A DNA stretch of 55,896 bases from Saccoglossus kowalevskii (taxonomy: Eukaryota > Hemichordata > Enteropneusta > Harrimaniidae), in contig NW_003143313.1 of assembly GCF_000003605.2 (NCBI RefSeq), forward strand, positions 16,115 through 72,010, written 5' to 3'. The position numbers were made by a program, and so were the translations under genes. The notes under the pieces were generated by a model. That model worked only from the letters and a program-made list of their open reading frames with translations, was not told the origin of the DNA and made no database searches. Positions 10,017 through 25,000 of the stretch are shown in pieces. How positions within the stretch are numbered: position 1 is the stretch's first letter; the number at the start of each line of letters is the position of its first letter.

Positions 10017-13000
10017 GATTGTCGCGGAGACGATTATCTCGGAGAGATTCCATTGACTGCACCACACATGGGTGCAAACCCATTGCATTGTGGCAACACG
10101 GACCTCTTCCATAGAATCAATGCAATTCTGGACAACTCGCTAAACTTGTCTGGAATCTGTGCGAGTCCTCCGCCTAAGTTTGGCAGCGAACAGCTCTCCC
10201 GCAGTGGACGAGACTATCGCGACGGTAAGATATTTTTTTCTTTCAGTTATGTGTCGAAGTTAGTTGGTTTTACATTGTCATTTAAAATGAAAACTCATTT
10301 TATTGCTCTCTGATGGGTGGGAAGAATTATTGTGTCTGGCCATGAGATCGACACGCCGCTCTGACTGTGACATGAATACATTTTAAAGCAATGTCGCATA
10401 TACGTATTTTCAGTCTCGCTCAAAAACGCAACGCAACGTAGCAAATATTCACCAACAGGTTTTTAAAGACGTAAATCTAGTAATCAAATCATCCGAAAAT
10501 GAAATACTGGTATGTTATTGTTATAAAGAGGTTAAAAAGCGTTTATTTTCTTTAATGTCAGTGGCCTCAAAAGTTGAAAGGTAAAATTGAGATTCTTTAT
10601 TCTAGACCACTGTATTGTCAGATACATTGTTGGACTTTTAATTACAAATTAAAAAAAAAATTAAAATAAACAGTATTTGTATGCAGCAGGTACTTGTAGT
10701 ATTGTCCCGAATGGAAATACAATTGTAATCTTACTACATTCATTGACAATGTGTTGTAAAATTATAGAGCTAGTTTAAACTGCTTTTAAAACTGACTTTT
10801 TACGGCTTCATATTATTATAATCGAGAGATTCATTCATGCAATGTTTTCGATACCAGGATTTCTTTGTTGATAGGTCATCCAGTCATATTTGTCTGAGCC
10901 AAATATATTTAGACTAGCACCACTGTAAAAGGGATCTATTGTTTCAAGACGGCTCTATATTGGAATAATTTTGTGCAGTTTTATGTTGCAAAAAAAGTTG
11001 CTTTGTTGCCAAGCAATGTTACATTAGACTGTTCAATGACATTGCTACATATTATGTGACTAGTTTCAAACCTTGTGGCTGCTCTTGTGCAACAAAGGCA
11101 TTCCCTTTATCTTTATAAATATTCATAAATTTCACAATTTAAAAAAAGAAAAAAATTTCCAATTGTTTGACTAGTATGACAGTTGTTGAAAATTATAAAT
11201 GTTGAGGGAATGCCTTTGTTTTGCCAAGAGTATATACTGATGTTGTCAAACCCATGTATACCTGTGAACTGTTTTCATTTGAAAACATTTAGATTATATT
11301 AAATCAAACAAAAACATTTGATTGGCTAGGCTGGCAGGTGCCTCACCACTCTGTGAAGCACTGGTGCATCACATTGAGTTCCCAAAGTCTCGTCACAAGC
11401 TCACTCAATGAGCAAACTGCAGTTGAAGTTAATCAATCTTTGTCTATAAATGATAACATGCATGGTCTTGTTGACTTCGGTGTATAAATAAAACAACAAA
11501 TGTACCTCACTAATAATATTCATGTCAAATTTCAATGAAGCCATGCATGACACAATTAAGTAGCTTATCAATTTCTAGCTCAGTGTGGCCTAGTTAAATG
11601 TGAAGGAGTATTAACCAACTAGAATTCCATATCTAGAATCCTGATCAGTAATACCGTATATATAGATTTTGTGAACTTATTTTAGCTTTTCAGTAGTTTG
11701 TATGACTGAATGTCTGGCATCAACTTGTTTCATTGCTTAATCATTTTCAGGTTCGACTGACAGTAGTGCTACATTTTCAGATAAATATTTATTACATTAT
11801 TCAGTGTTCTATTATTGCAGTGTCGCAGTTACTGCGCAGTGCACGTTTTGTTAAATGTTTTTATAGTTGTGTATGTCTCGAGGGTCCCACGATGGATGTA
11901 TAATAAATTAACAAAATTTTGATAAACTTAATTTATTTTGAAGCACATTTTGTCAGTGGCCTGATATCAAGCGACTTGCTCTTGTTTAATAGTGCAATGC
12001 ACTTTAAAGCTGATGAAATATTTGTAAATACTAGCATTTGAAACATTTAAGATATTTGAATGGTTTAATTTTGGGAATCTAAAAACAGACTTTGTTGTGG
12101 ATTCAGTCTGCCATAATTTCTTAGACATTCCTTGATTTATTTTTGTTCAAAATTAGAAGATATATGTATTATTATTAAGGTCAAGATGTCAAGTTTTGCA
12201 GACAAGCCTGGGTTAATTTCATTTTTTGAGCATTAATATCTTGCATGATGAATTATTGATTTTTGCATTATTTAAATTGTGTCCCAAGCCGGGACGTAAT
12301 GGGTTACATTGTAGATCTGGAAGGAGGGGGTTGAAATGATTAGTGACAAATTTTATTATAAAAACACAAAAGCATTGAACCTTCATCATGAACATGCCAT
12401 ATTATGGACGATGTTGGTATGGGAAATTGTGTGGGTCTGTCCTTTGCATCCATAGCCTTGTCCTCAAATGGTGCTTTACGACTAGTTTTGATATCCATAT
12501 GAGAAATTCAGTCAGCAGGTGCTTGATTAGTGGTTGTCACTGGTATGGTACATTAAATTGCCATATAATGACATTACAATAGATTTTTGTGTATCTGTGT
12601 CACATTTAATATTGGGAACTTGCCTGGTACGAAATATATTTAAAAAAGAAAATATTCTTATTAACATTTTATAAAAGCTGAGTGAGGTATTGTGATTAAA
12701 TTAAATTCTCAAGGTATAATGTTCCTGATTACTGTCGCACCATTACTTTAAAATGGTTAATTTTCTCTTTGCAAGTGTTCTTGTTTGTTTTTGGACACTT
12801 CTTTTGAATTTTGTTTTTAAAAAAAAATAGGCCAGGCATAAAATGTGTTAGTGCACATAAAATTGGTTCACGGGGACTAACAATGGTTTGTCTTTCACTT
12901 CCCAGACTGCAACATTATGAAGATGTTAAATTTGGCGAATTCACACTCACCATTTTCTGTGGATGCCTTTCCAATGGTAACTTCGGCGTCCATGCAACCC

Positions 13001-16000
13001 TATCAGACCAACCCACCAATTAATACCAGTGCCTGCCCCAAACCCAGCGTTCCCAATGTGTACTCCCAAGATAACAGCAAACTAGACAGTCTATTCAGTG
13101 GAGCTGGCCTTCCACTTGACTACTACGTCAACTGTCAACATCTAGATGCCGATAGCAGTATGTCAACTAGCTCGTTTGGATCCCCATCCCCTCCATCTCC
13201 TCAACCATTCTGGGATCCTGGCTTCAGAGCTAAAGATCGTCTGCGCAGCACAAGTCCCTGTGATTCAGATACTAGTGGTGTCAGCTCTGGTGGCTCGGAA
13301 TCGATGGTTGATGGACTGTCAGATCTCATGGTAGGTGTTGCACATTTAACCCATTGAATACTGGTATCATATTATTTAAATATTTTGCACATTTGTTGGG
13401 TGGTGGTGGTGGTAAAAGTTGACCAATCACTATGCATTACCAGATGCATGATAGTAAATTGACTAGTGTTTGAGGGTTACTTGCCGCGACCGGCACTCAG
13501 AATTTCCGACCAGGGGAAAAAATGTTGGCGATTGGCACTATTCTATTTGATAGACACAGGATATCACTGAATAATCGTTCTATCGTCTTTGTTGGTTTTA
13601 ACACACAACACAATGCAAAAAATTAACACTCAATAAAACTTTAATGCAAGAAGACAAAATCAACGTACACATGTGACATCGTCCTTATGTGTTTTTGTTT
13701 TAACCTCAGATTGACATTCTGTTAGTTTAACAAACGAACCAGATCGGAATAAGTCGTACATCAAGATAATGAAAGTGAAGACGACGACGACGACGACGAC
13801 GACGATAAATAAACTGAAGGATTACCATTGCAAGTTTAGTTGGGTGGGATTTGTCGAGTTGAACAATAACTTGCTCACTTCACAGGCAGCGATGCGTCAA
13901 GTGCCGTTAGTTTAATCTGCACTTCGAGTGTAGTAACATTCATCAATGTCTTTGGCTACATGACTCGTTCATAAAATTAAATTCATAAGCGATATTCAGT
14001 CAGCAATACAAGGAATACTTATTTCTCACTATTAATTTGATTTACCAGCATTCCATTGGAAAAGAAAACAATTAAATTCTTGTTTCCACTTTGGCCGTAA
14101 CAGACGACATATTATGACAAAAAAATGGCTGCCAGGTCAGAGGTTAATGTCTCAAAATACGTATTTTAGACATGATTACGAAAATAAAGTGTATATATTT
14201 TTTCACTTTTATCAAAGCAGATTAATTTTACATTGAAATTTAAAATAAAAGTTAAAATAAAGTAGTTAAATCCTAGCTAGTAGAATGGAAAAATGAATAT
14301 TAATTATCTCGTGAATATATTAATTATCTCGTGAATATATTAATTATCTCGTGAATATATTAATTATCTCGTGAATATATTAATTATCTCGTGAATATAT
14401 TAATTATCTCGTGAATATTAAATAGCGACCAGCACTCAAATCGGGCCCACTTCAATAATTGATTGATTGATTGGAGTCCGGGAAGCAAAATATTGGTTAA
14501 CGCAATCCCTGTTAAAATTTGCCTAATTAACTAGTTCCTTATCAAACATGAGTTGGACAACTTTTTTTTTTTTTTTTTTATATAAACAGAGGACTTTGAA
14601 TATTGATAACCAAGCAAGACTTCAAAGTCAATGTCAAACTCCAACTCAGAGTGAAGTGATAAGAAGACCTCAACCAAGACGTGCACCAAGACAAGACGAC
14701 CTTGCCTATGATGATACCTCTGTTGTCGCTGGCTTGCTATCAGATCGACGTTGGACTGGTTTAGACTCGCTCCTCTTTCCAGATCCCTATGGTATTGAAC
14801 AGTTGGCAAAGCAGTCAAGACAAGCTGCAGGTAATATTGCTGTAAAGACCACTGAATCGCTTTAATTACGCTATCGCTATAGACAGGTTTTCGTAAATTT
14901 TGGAAACTTTGTGGGTGGCATAAAGAATATAGTCCTATGAAACTAATGTCGTCATGCAATCATGAGTCTCTAGTGATGAAAAAAACAGATGGTTAACAGT
15001 ATCTGTCTATCCAATTCATGCTGTTGGTCTGTATTCATTGTAAAAAATGGGATTGAGGTGAGATTTATAAATGAATATAATCGGTTGTGTAGGTGCGGCT
15101 GGTGGCATCCAGTCGGCATACTTTTTATAACTGTCTGCCAACTAAAATCAACAACAGATTACAGCCCATCGTGTACTTTAGTTCTTATAGGTTTACCTCC
15201 TGCCCAACGGTCTAATATTTCCACCATTCAAGAATTTAAAATTTAATTCAAAGTTTACAACCGAGATTTCTAACAATGTGCATCATACTGTACGGTTCAT
15301 GATTGGATTAAATAAAGGCAGTTGTCAGTGAATTATTCAATGCTAGCTAATTCTGACCATCACGATTGCACATGCAAATGTTTTGTGTCAGCTCGGTTAG
15401 GCATTTTATCACGCCATGCAAAACAAAACTTTTTTTCATTCAGTATTCAAGACTCTAGTAGATATTATCAACAACAATATTACAATACCCACTATCCGTC
15501 CACATAAGGAAACTATAAAATTATTTTATTTATTCTGTCTCTAGCTATGTGTGAGCCAAGCTACACCTGGAGTGGTCACTTGCCAAGCAGACAACATAAA
15601 AATCCCACCTACTCTTGCAAAGTCTTCCTTGGTGGTGTACCATGGGACATTACTGAAGGTGAGTACATCCGACCCCCCATGGGACTGGTTGGTGAACCCT
15701 AGACTCTTGCTCTGCTAAGAGTTCTCGGTTAAATTCCTACCCAGGGATGAGTCATTTATAGGTGAGTGTTGCACCAGATGTTGCAACCCTTGGTTATACG
15801 ATGATGCAATTATCAACTCACTGATGTGAATCGGGGCAAACGTAGTTTATTTGCATTCAGATGCCCGTATAGATGGTCCGGTCCGATCCGGTCAACTGGT
15901 TATGTTTAGTCTTAATGTTTTTTTTTATAAAATTGCACATAAATGAGTAGTGAAGGAGCACATGACCTCCAGCAGGAGCACATTACTTCCAGCAGGAGAC

Positions 16001-19000
16001 GGCCTACCCCCCTCTCCCCCAAAACAAAAAAAATTCGCACCACCATCTCTGCTGTGATATCTGAATGAATACTATATCTGTTTTATACTCTATGTTGATG
16101 AGAATGAGGTCATCTGTAGGCAACAGCTGTTGCAGAAAAGTATTTAATTTCATGTGTTCAATTTTTTTTATAGATTATCTAGTCAATTCTAGGGTTAATA
16201 TTTTTTAGTATTTTGTACATACAGTCACAGAAATGCTGGAAGTGAATACAGTTCTTAATTGAATTTATTTGCAAAAATTTTTTTTCTGACTGCCAAAACT
16301 AGTTTGCGATGTGAACCTCAGTTGTTAATATTTTGATCCATTTTTCAATTCAAATGGACCCTAGAGCAGTATTTTAACGCTATGGAAACCACAAGTTTTA
16401 ATGCACTCTATTTCTGACTCCAGCATGCAAAGCAAACAATGGAGGTCTTTGCAGTTAGTGTATGTATACACGAGTCTGTTGCAGTGATATCTCAATAACC
16501 ACATGTTGGTTTTTGATGAAACTTGATGCATAGATGATCTGAGCTAATGTGCATATTTGTTTAGGTTTTTGTTTAAATAGGCTAATTATAGCATTTTTAC
16601 AATTTTCTTGTGTTCTATTAAACAGATTTCAATGAAAATGGGTACATAGATGTCCTGGGATATTGCACAAACAAGTTTAGTTGTTTGATTGAAATCCCCA
16701 TGCATATTAATGACCTAATTTGCATATTAATTGGCCAATTTCTCTTGCTTTACAATAATCACCGGATTTCAGTTAAATTTGGTACATGGGTCCACAGATT
16801 TGATGTGCATTTTGTATCATGGGAAAGGGGTAGGGCCCATGTATGCACTGTATACTGAATAAGCAACCATTAATATTGAGAATTGTCTCTTAAAACTTTC
16901 AAATTGAAATTTCATTTTCAAATCAATGAAAGGGGTTGTGTGATCTTATTAAGATGCATAATTGAAATTCCTTAGAACTGTAGCAGATAAATGCATGCAA
17001 CCAGGCCTATAGAAGGCACTGGAGAAGAGGCATGATTTGCATATCTGACCATATATAGTCATGTAACATTATGCATAATTATATTATAGCATTGTCAATA
17101 CCAGTGAATTTTATGACGTCATTGCCACAGATTATTTGCGATAATGTATGTCATTGTTTGAGCATCAAGGCCCTGTACCATGCATATGAATGGTAGCACC
17201 CTTTGCACTCCATAATGTGCTCGGCTACGCTTCACACATTATGTTGTGCTAAGTGTGCTTTCATTCATTATGAGCCACTGGGGAGTACATTATTGTTTAA
17301 CTATATTGGATGTCCCTAAATGCACCAGCATTTACAACTACTATGAATTCATTTGACTCGAAATATGACTGACTAACTTATAAAACACACTTGCAGGTAT
17401 GAATATTTGCCATTCATTTTAATAGAAAATTTTGCTGGGTTAAAATTGTTTTTATATAAATTTTTAGCAGTGTCCATCCTTAACAGGTTTACCATCTTGC
17501 ACTCAGAACTACGCAAGACAAATGAGAAATAGTCTCTTGATTGGGTCAACATTTTTACAACAGATTGCTCAAAATGCGCTTGCAGCATAAAAACCTTAAT
17601 CTATACTTGTTTTGCAAAACAATTAAAGACTGCATTTTGTTTTCGTTCAATTTTTTTCGCCCCATATATTTTGATGAATTTTGAAGAATTTGCGGTAATG
17701 ACTGAATGACTACATCTGGGGTGAAAAATTTGTGCTGTGTGAACAGCTGGTAAATGATTGGTTGAATCAATCACAAATCTATTTCCTGTTATGTGCATGC
17801 TGTTATGTTGGGTCAATATTGCAATACTTTAATCTTGCTTAGTGTCTAAAATAAAGTACCATTTCGACAGTTTACCCTTTCAAGTTTTCTCAATTCCAAA
17901 GTCTTCACGGGGGTTTTATTGAAACATTTGCATTTCAGGGCCTTGTTTGGCGGCCACTAACGCATGACAAGACCAAATAAAACGACAAAATAAATGCGTA
18001 TATTTGTGAAAAGAAAATTGCATCTAAATATATATAACATGCACATGCAAAGATTGCATGAACAACATTTTAAATTTCAGTTTTATATTTAGCATTGTAT
18101 TGAAATACAGAATTGGAGAAAAAAAAATGAAAGAATAAAATGCACAAAAGTTCTCCATTTTATATATAAAAAAAAATGTTAGCACATTAACAATTTATAG
18201 CTATATACAAATTTGTGTTTGTAGTGGGGAAATTATATATACAAATATTCAATTTTTATTGAAGTCATTTTATGAGTATTTTTTTTTTAAAAACTGTAAT
18301 AAAAAATGTACAAAGTGAGAATCTTGACCATGTTCGTTTTACCAATCCTTGACGATCACATTAGCACGACTGCTGGTGTATTTATGTATATTAAATTAAA
18401 GAAAATCTTGTCAGAATCGAGAGTTCATTAATTATATTGTCTCGAAAGTCAGACCCCTAGAATTTGCTAACCTTCCAAGAAAGGTTATCTGAATTGGTCA
18501 CTGTCCAGGGGTTGAAATACTCTGGTGCACTATGCACATAGATTGTTAGCTAGTGCAAGTAAACTCAAAGTACAATGTGCATGTAGAAATTAACACAACA
18601 TTTTCTAGTTATATTCACTAAGCCTAAATTAAGTTCAACCAATGTTGTAAGACAACTAAAAAAAAGCAAATTCTTTCTTGATCGCATTGATAGAGAACCC
18701 GTAAAATTCATTAAAAGTGGTGGCCATGCATTTCACAACAAGTTAGTGCAGGTAAATTTCAAATTGAACATGCACATTGTGTATGCAGGGAAAAAAATTC
18801 TATTTCAATTCCTGCTGTCATTCAAAGGGGCATTATTCTCCAGGAGATGTCATTCCTAAATTGTCGGTGATGGCCTATAGTCTTCCTGGCGCAATGTTGT
18901 GCAGGTGGTTGTCTGCTCTCTTGTGCTCTGGTTTGTTAGTCCCCGTTCGGACGCAGTCCGAAAACGGGGACTTATGTTTTGCCCTGTGTGCGTCCGTGCG

Positions 19001-22000
19001 TCCGTGATCACCTGTATCTTGAACATGCATGGACCAATTAAGTTCAAACTTCACTCATACATCACACCTTATATGGGACATATGCACATGCATTTTTTTC
19101 ATGATCCGATTAACGATAGCCGAATAGCGGCCATTTTAAGGCCGAAAATGCATCAAAATCGCACATTTTCACCATTCCGGACCCGGATCTCAGTTATGCA
19201 TGGACGGATTTTGTTCAAATTTGGTACATACATTAAACATAATAGGACCTTGATGCACGTCATTTTTTTTTTTTGGATCGGGTTCGAAATGGCCGACTGG
19301 CGGCCATTTTGTTTTAAAGAATTCAGTTCTGGATCCGTATCCAAGACATGTCTGGATTGATCAAGTTCAAACTTCACACACACATGGTACATCATGTCAC
19401 AAATAGATATGTGCATTTGTTTCATGATCTGCTTAACAATAGTGGAATGATGGCCATTTTAAGGCCGAAAATGCATCAAAATCACGTATTTTCACAATTC
19501 CAGAACCGGATCTCAGTCATGCATGGATGGATTTTGTTCAGATTTAGCACAATGTGTTGTACATATGCAGGTGCATTTCGGTCATGATCTGCTTTGAATG
19601 TATATGTCACTCAAATATGAACGGAACGGGGACGTGTCATTGACAATGACTTGNNNNNNNNNNNNNNNNNNNNNNNNNNNNNNNNNNNNNNNNNNNNNNN
19701 NNNTTCCATTTAATTTTTAACTAGGATTTCTTCATTTTTGGGTCGTCCTTAATTTTCTGCCAAACATTAATTACCAATATTTTTTTTTCTTGGCTGCTGT
19801 TTTCCCACTGATATTCTGGTGGCATTTTCTATTTGGTGGATAAATTTAAACTTTTAGTTTCCCATATGTTGCTTTTAAATGGTTTGTTAATGTCAGCCTG
19901 GAATAACAGCACAGTGTGATTGGCTTTGGCTTGATGTAGAGCAGGTTCATCTTTGTTGCAAAATGGCCGCAGAATAAATTGAATGACTGTGTATGGAAAC
20001 TAGATTCTTCGCAGCCAAATCTTCTCGTGTCGCGCTATCTCATTTTAGTAGAGCTGTTCATATAGGTGATAGTCTGTTCCAATATCCCGGGCAGAGTTCT
20101 ATTTCAACAATGTGTCACTGCCGCCACGCAATCTTATCCTTGTTGATTAGTGGAAGGGTTTTTCTAGAGAAAAACTGCAAGAGGGAGCACTGCAATTCAG
20201 TGGAGCCACCAAGTGGGGGAGAAAAGGTTCTCCCTGCCAGGGTGTGGAGAGTTTTTGAGAATTCTAAGTTACAATGGAGCATTCTATGGCTTCCTTGGGG
20301 CCAAAATTACTGTCAGACAGGTCACAGTTCAAGACTGGCCACACGCGATTCCTGGTCAATCAGAATGTTGCCAGAGAGTCTGCTCCCCAGGGTAAGGGGC
20401 GCATGGCCATGATACTTGACTAGAACATTGTGGCCCCGGCAAATTCTGTGAAATGACTAATTTTCACTTGGTTTAAATTTCGCTATTTACCATTTCAGGC
20501 ATATTCAGTGGGTTTTAAATTCTTGGTTTTATCATTTAGATAATGTGTTCTATGCTAAATTTCACATATTCACTGGGTTTTTAATTTAACTCATTTTCCA
20601 GTCAGTGAAATAAGCAAAATTAAAACCCAGTGAATAATTAACCCCTTTAAATCTCAAATTATAGAACATATCAACTTTTTTTTGAAGGCAATTCTTCTAA
20701 CAATATCTAATAAACATTAAACGTAAACATTAATAAAATATGAAGTACACAATAAAAGACTGCCTGAGATCGCAATTTAAAACGGACATCTGCATACATT
20801 GACTGGATTCCATTCCAAATGTGTGCTATAATAATTCTGTATGCGATGCAAACGTGACAGTGTTTGAATGCGATGCATCACTGTTGATGCAGTTTAACCC
20901 AATTAAAGATTTGAATATTTGATGAGGACAGATAAATTTTAGAATACCAATACTGCTGCTTTTGAAATGTGAATTCCATTGTCTACTGTGCTAGACATCT
21001 TATAATCAATGATTTTGTTATTTTTTTACAGCGGGTTTACAGAATGCTTTTAAACCATTCGGTAATGTCAAGATTGAATGGCCAGGGAAAGATGGTAAAC
21101 ACCCAAGATATCCACCCAAAGGTAAGGGTTAGTTTTCCCAATTTATCAGCTTTGTATCTGTTCACAAGTCTGATACTACATTGACCCCCTCCCCCCACAA
21201 CCTAAATAGTTTCTTGTTCACCATTGCAATAATGTCGCTATCTGCTGTGATGACACATCTCTTGAATTGACCTTTTCACCACCAGACTTTCTTGCCAAAA
21301 TTTGTTTCAATCGTCTGAAGGAAAATGCTTTAAACCGGACTAATTTGTGACTAAGAGGGAACTGGTGATGAAAACGTGTCAATATTGTTACCTGCAATTT
21401 TGTAGTTGCGATAAATACCGTATGTTATTTCACAATTTGATCATTTTCAAATTATGCTAATTGCTTTGGGTAAACAAATGTCTTCTCCTCCAACTATTGC
21501 TGATTTAGTGAACTTTTTGTAGAATATTCTGGTCATGTATGCCGATATTTATGACTAGTTTCATTTTATAATTAGTCCGAAAACGGACTGCTTATGGATT
21601 AACGCGTGCATGCATGCATTGGTACAAGATGACTGAATGTCACTCTTTTTATTGTTGAAAAATCATCATAATTGAGTCGGCTTCGGATCCATATCTGACA
21701 CATTTACGTTAAAACTATCTTAAATTTGATAACTAATGAGGACTTGCCACTCGCGGCTCGTTTACTAACCAGTAGCTATAGTTTGTTTGTTAGTTGCTGG
21801 CGACCATTTTGTTTAACAAATACTGTTCCAAAGTCGCATCTCTGCCGTCACTGTTCATTTTAAAACTTTATACATTTCTGAAACTTGACAGTGCAATTAC
21901 TATAGATTTTTTTTTTTAAATTTGGTATATACATTGAACACAATGGTACCTTATTAGTGAATGTTGTCTTGTACTAAAAATAGAGGGTAAATTTGTCATG

Positions 22001-25000
22001 TTCACAATTTAGGCCAGACTTTTATTATCCCTTGTTTCGCGAACCCGCCGAATGAACTGGAGCCGAAAATGAAATAAAAATGAAATTTTAATTCAGAGTA
22101 ATTTCTCGCGCCCGCCGAATTGCAAGTGCAAAAAATTACTAAAAAAAATTATTTTTATCTTTTTTTTTTTCCCCGCCCGCCGCATACCAAATCCAAGTTG
22201 TATTTTTGTGGGAGTATTATGATCAAAGTCTCGCGCAGATGAGAAACAAGATTATACATGGAATAAAATTTTTGTTCATTTCTTCTCTCCGATCAATGAT
22301 CTCACTTACAATTCTTTGAGAATCACACAAATCAAAAAAAAATTTGCCTTATAAAAACTAGGATTAAAGTCTGGCCTTATTGAACTAACGTGTTATTGTG
22401 GAGCGATGTGTATGAAAAACAATTTACATTATCTGATTAGTTTTCTTTTATTTTCTTAGGGTATGTGTACATTCTCTTTGAGAATGAGAAGTGTGTCAAG
22501 GCGCTGTTGCAGTCGTGTACCCACGATTTCAGTAACGGAGGAGATTATTACTACAAATTGTCGAGCAGAAGAATGAGATCAAAAGAGGTGAGAAAATCAC
22601 CTGTGTCTGTTATGTTTTATTGCATCTTTAGAAATGACATATTTATCAGTATACAGCAATAAAATGTTACAAAATCGTTTAAAATGAAAAAAAACAGGAC
22701 TCTTCGCACTCCTTTCACGTGTTTCATCATCACCAGTTAAATATTGAATACCGTACTTCCCAAGCAAAAGCCCTTTCAAGAGTATAAGCTTTTAGATATT
22801 TAAAGAGGTGAGGGCATTCCAGAGTATTGGCCCAGGGTGTTTGTACCAGGTGTCGACAACATTTATTAAAATATCCATGTAAGGTGTATTGGTACTGTAG
22901 TTTGGTTCCTGCTTTTAAGAGAAAACTTGCATTAATTTTAGAGTGCATGACTGGCGAGCATACAGAACATTTTCTATTCTGTTATTTACTCAGGATGAAC
23001 CCCGATGTTGCAATACTTAAAGTAATCCGTAGTAATTTTTAAAATGCCAAAAATGCGATCGTCAAGTTGTGAAACCTGGTCATTGAACATCGTATCCATT
23101 GAGACTATCGTGAATGAGCAAACTATTCTTTGGCACGACTTGTTTGCGACTGTAAAAGGTTTAAATACTTCCTCCACCCTCGATTTACCTGTTTAATTGT
23201 GAATCAACAGCTTTTAGGGGAAAAAAATCAAAATCGGTATTAATAAAATGCACGTTTCTTCATTGTAAAAAGTGTCGGGAGGGAGAAACAATGACTCGTT
23301 TTGCATTTTCTCTCTCAAAAAGACATATTTCTCAGACAAGTACTGTGAATGAAAAATGTAATTTGGATAATTTCCCCATGGTTGGGAAGACGGTTACAAT
23401 TTTAAACCCACCAAAAATTGTCTTTTCTGAGGTGGTCCTAGAGTATAAGCCCACCCCCTAATTTTCCCGATTTTTACATTTTCAGGCCCCCGGGCTTATA
23501 CTCGGAAGTACAGTATAAGAAACGTGCAGGAAAACTTGGAAATAGGAAACTGGTAGTAGCTTAAATAAACCAAATAGCAAAAAATGTTGTATAAAATATT
23601 CTCCAATCTGTCTGACCACGTTGTCCGTATGAACTTGGATGTGTAGAGGCTTTGTCATTCATTGTCTGTGCGAATAGATTTAACATTTGAATTGCTTTAT
23701 CTGTAGGTCCAGGTGATCCCATGGATTATTTCAGACAGCAACTCTGTACGCAATCCATCTCAGCGCTTGGAACCGAGCAAGACAGTGTTCGTGGGGGCCT
23801 TACATGGTATGCTGACAGCTGATGGATTAGCGCATATGATGAATGACTTATTTGGGGGTGTTGTCTATGCGGGCATCGATACTGATAAGCATAAATATCC
23901 AATCGGTGAGTTGTATATTTCATTTGTTAAAAGTATGTTCACCTTTGTATATTAATTGTGGTATCGAATTCATTTTCAAGACATTGTTGGAAAAACTTTG
24001 TTTTGGAATCGGTCAATCTGCCAACAATTGAAGTGATTTTCATAACTGGTAGGAAGACGATGCATTATAGTATGCATGCGTGTTCGCCCCTGGATACAAA
24101 CAGTATTATTGTTCCGACACAGCACTTTGTTTTTTAGCTCCGCTGTCAACTTTGTGGAGCGGAGCTTATCATGAGTGATTGTCCATCGGCGTCCGTCGTC
24201 GTCAGTGTTTTACTTTTTCAACTTCTTCTTGAAAACTACAAGCCTGAATGCTTTGATACTTGGTGTGTATGTACCTGGGGTAGACCTGTCTCAGATTTGT
24301 TCATTTCGTGATGATATCTTCAATTATCTAATTTTGATGAATATTTGTCATTTTTGGTAAACAGTGATATTTTTGATTTCTTGTTGAAAAGTCAGATTGC
24401 TATACATATTGTTCATTTTATAATGATATCTTCAGTTCTTTAATCGAAATGTGCCATGCTAACAGCGGAGCTATCTCAGCCAAGAGGCTGCTTGTTCATT
24501 ATCCTGACTGCCACAGTGCTAATTCTGACTTTTTAGCTCCACTGTTGACTTCGTCAAGTGGACCGAATCGTATTATTGATTGGCCGCCATCGTTTCTGAT
24601 TGGCGTCCACGTCAATTTTCAATTTTCTTGACTTCATCTTGAAAATCACGAGTCAGATTGCTTTGATACTTGGCGTATACTGGGGTAGACAACTCTTAAA
24701 TTTGTTCATTTCCTGATGATATCTTTAATTCTTTAAATTTGATGAATATTTTTTGGTAAAAAGTGGTATCTTTGACTTCTACTTGAAAACAGCAAGTCTG
24801 ATAGTTTTGATATTATACATGTAGGTATCTTAGGTGGACCTCTTAGATTTGCAATTGTATTGCTAACAGCTATCCCAACAGAGGCTGCTCGTTAATTTTG
24901 AGATTGCTGAAAATTTAATTTATGTGTACTTGTAACAGTGTAGTCTGCGTGTTCTTGAGGCTGCAAGTTAATATTTTTGTAAATCTAATTATGCAAATTA

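Larger units (their letters stand above)
15659..21031 (+). other. large CPEB1 intron with repeats and an N gap
   Basis: The longest CPEB1 intron, inside RRM1, is bounded by GTGAGT and TTTTTTTACAG. Between about 16490 and 16810 it has short degenerate units with recurring TTTGCATATTAAT-like motifs. It then has a hairpin-headed repeat at 18938-19618, a 50-base N gap and a foldback element at 20449-20647. A 139-codon frame (19993-20412) has no recognisable domain. Confidence 0.6.

Noticed and set aside
14531-14959. 142-codon minus-strand frame opposite a CPEB1 exon
   Set aside because: Antisense shadow of the CPEB1 exon at 14590-14830, with a poly-K run from the T tract.
19993-20412. 139-codon open frame in a CPEB1 intron
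   Set aside because: No recognisable domain, no homology that I know, an overlapping second open frame, and a position between repeats after an N gap. Length alone is not enough.
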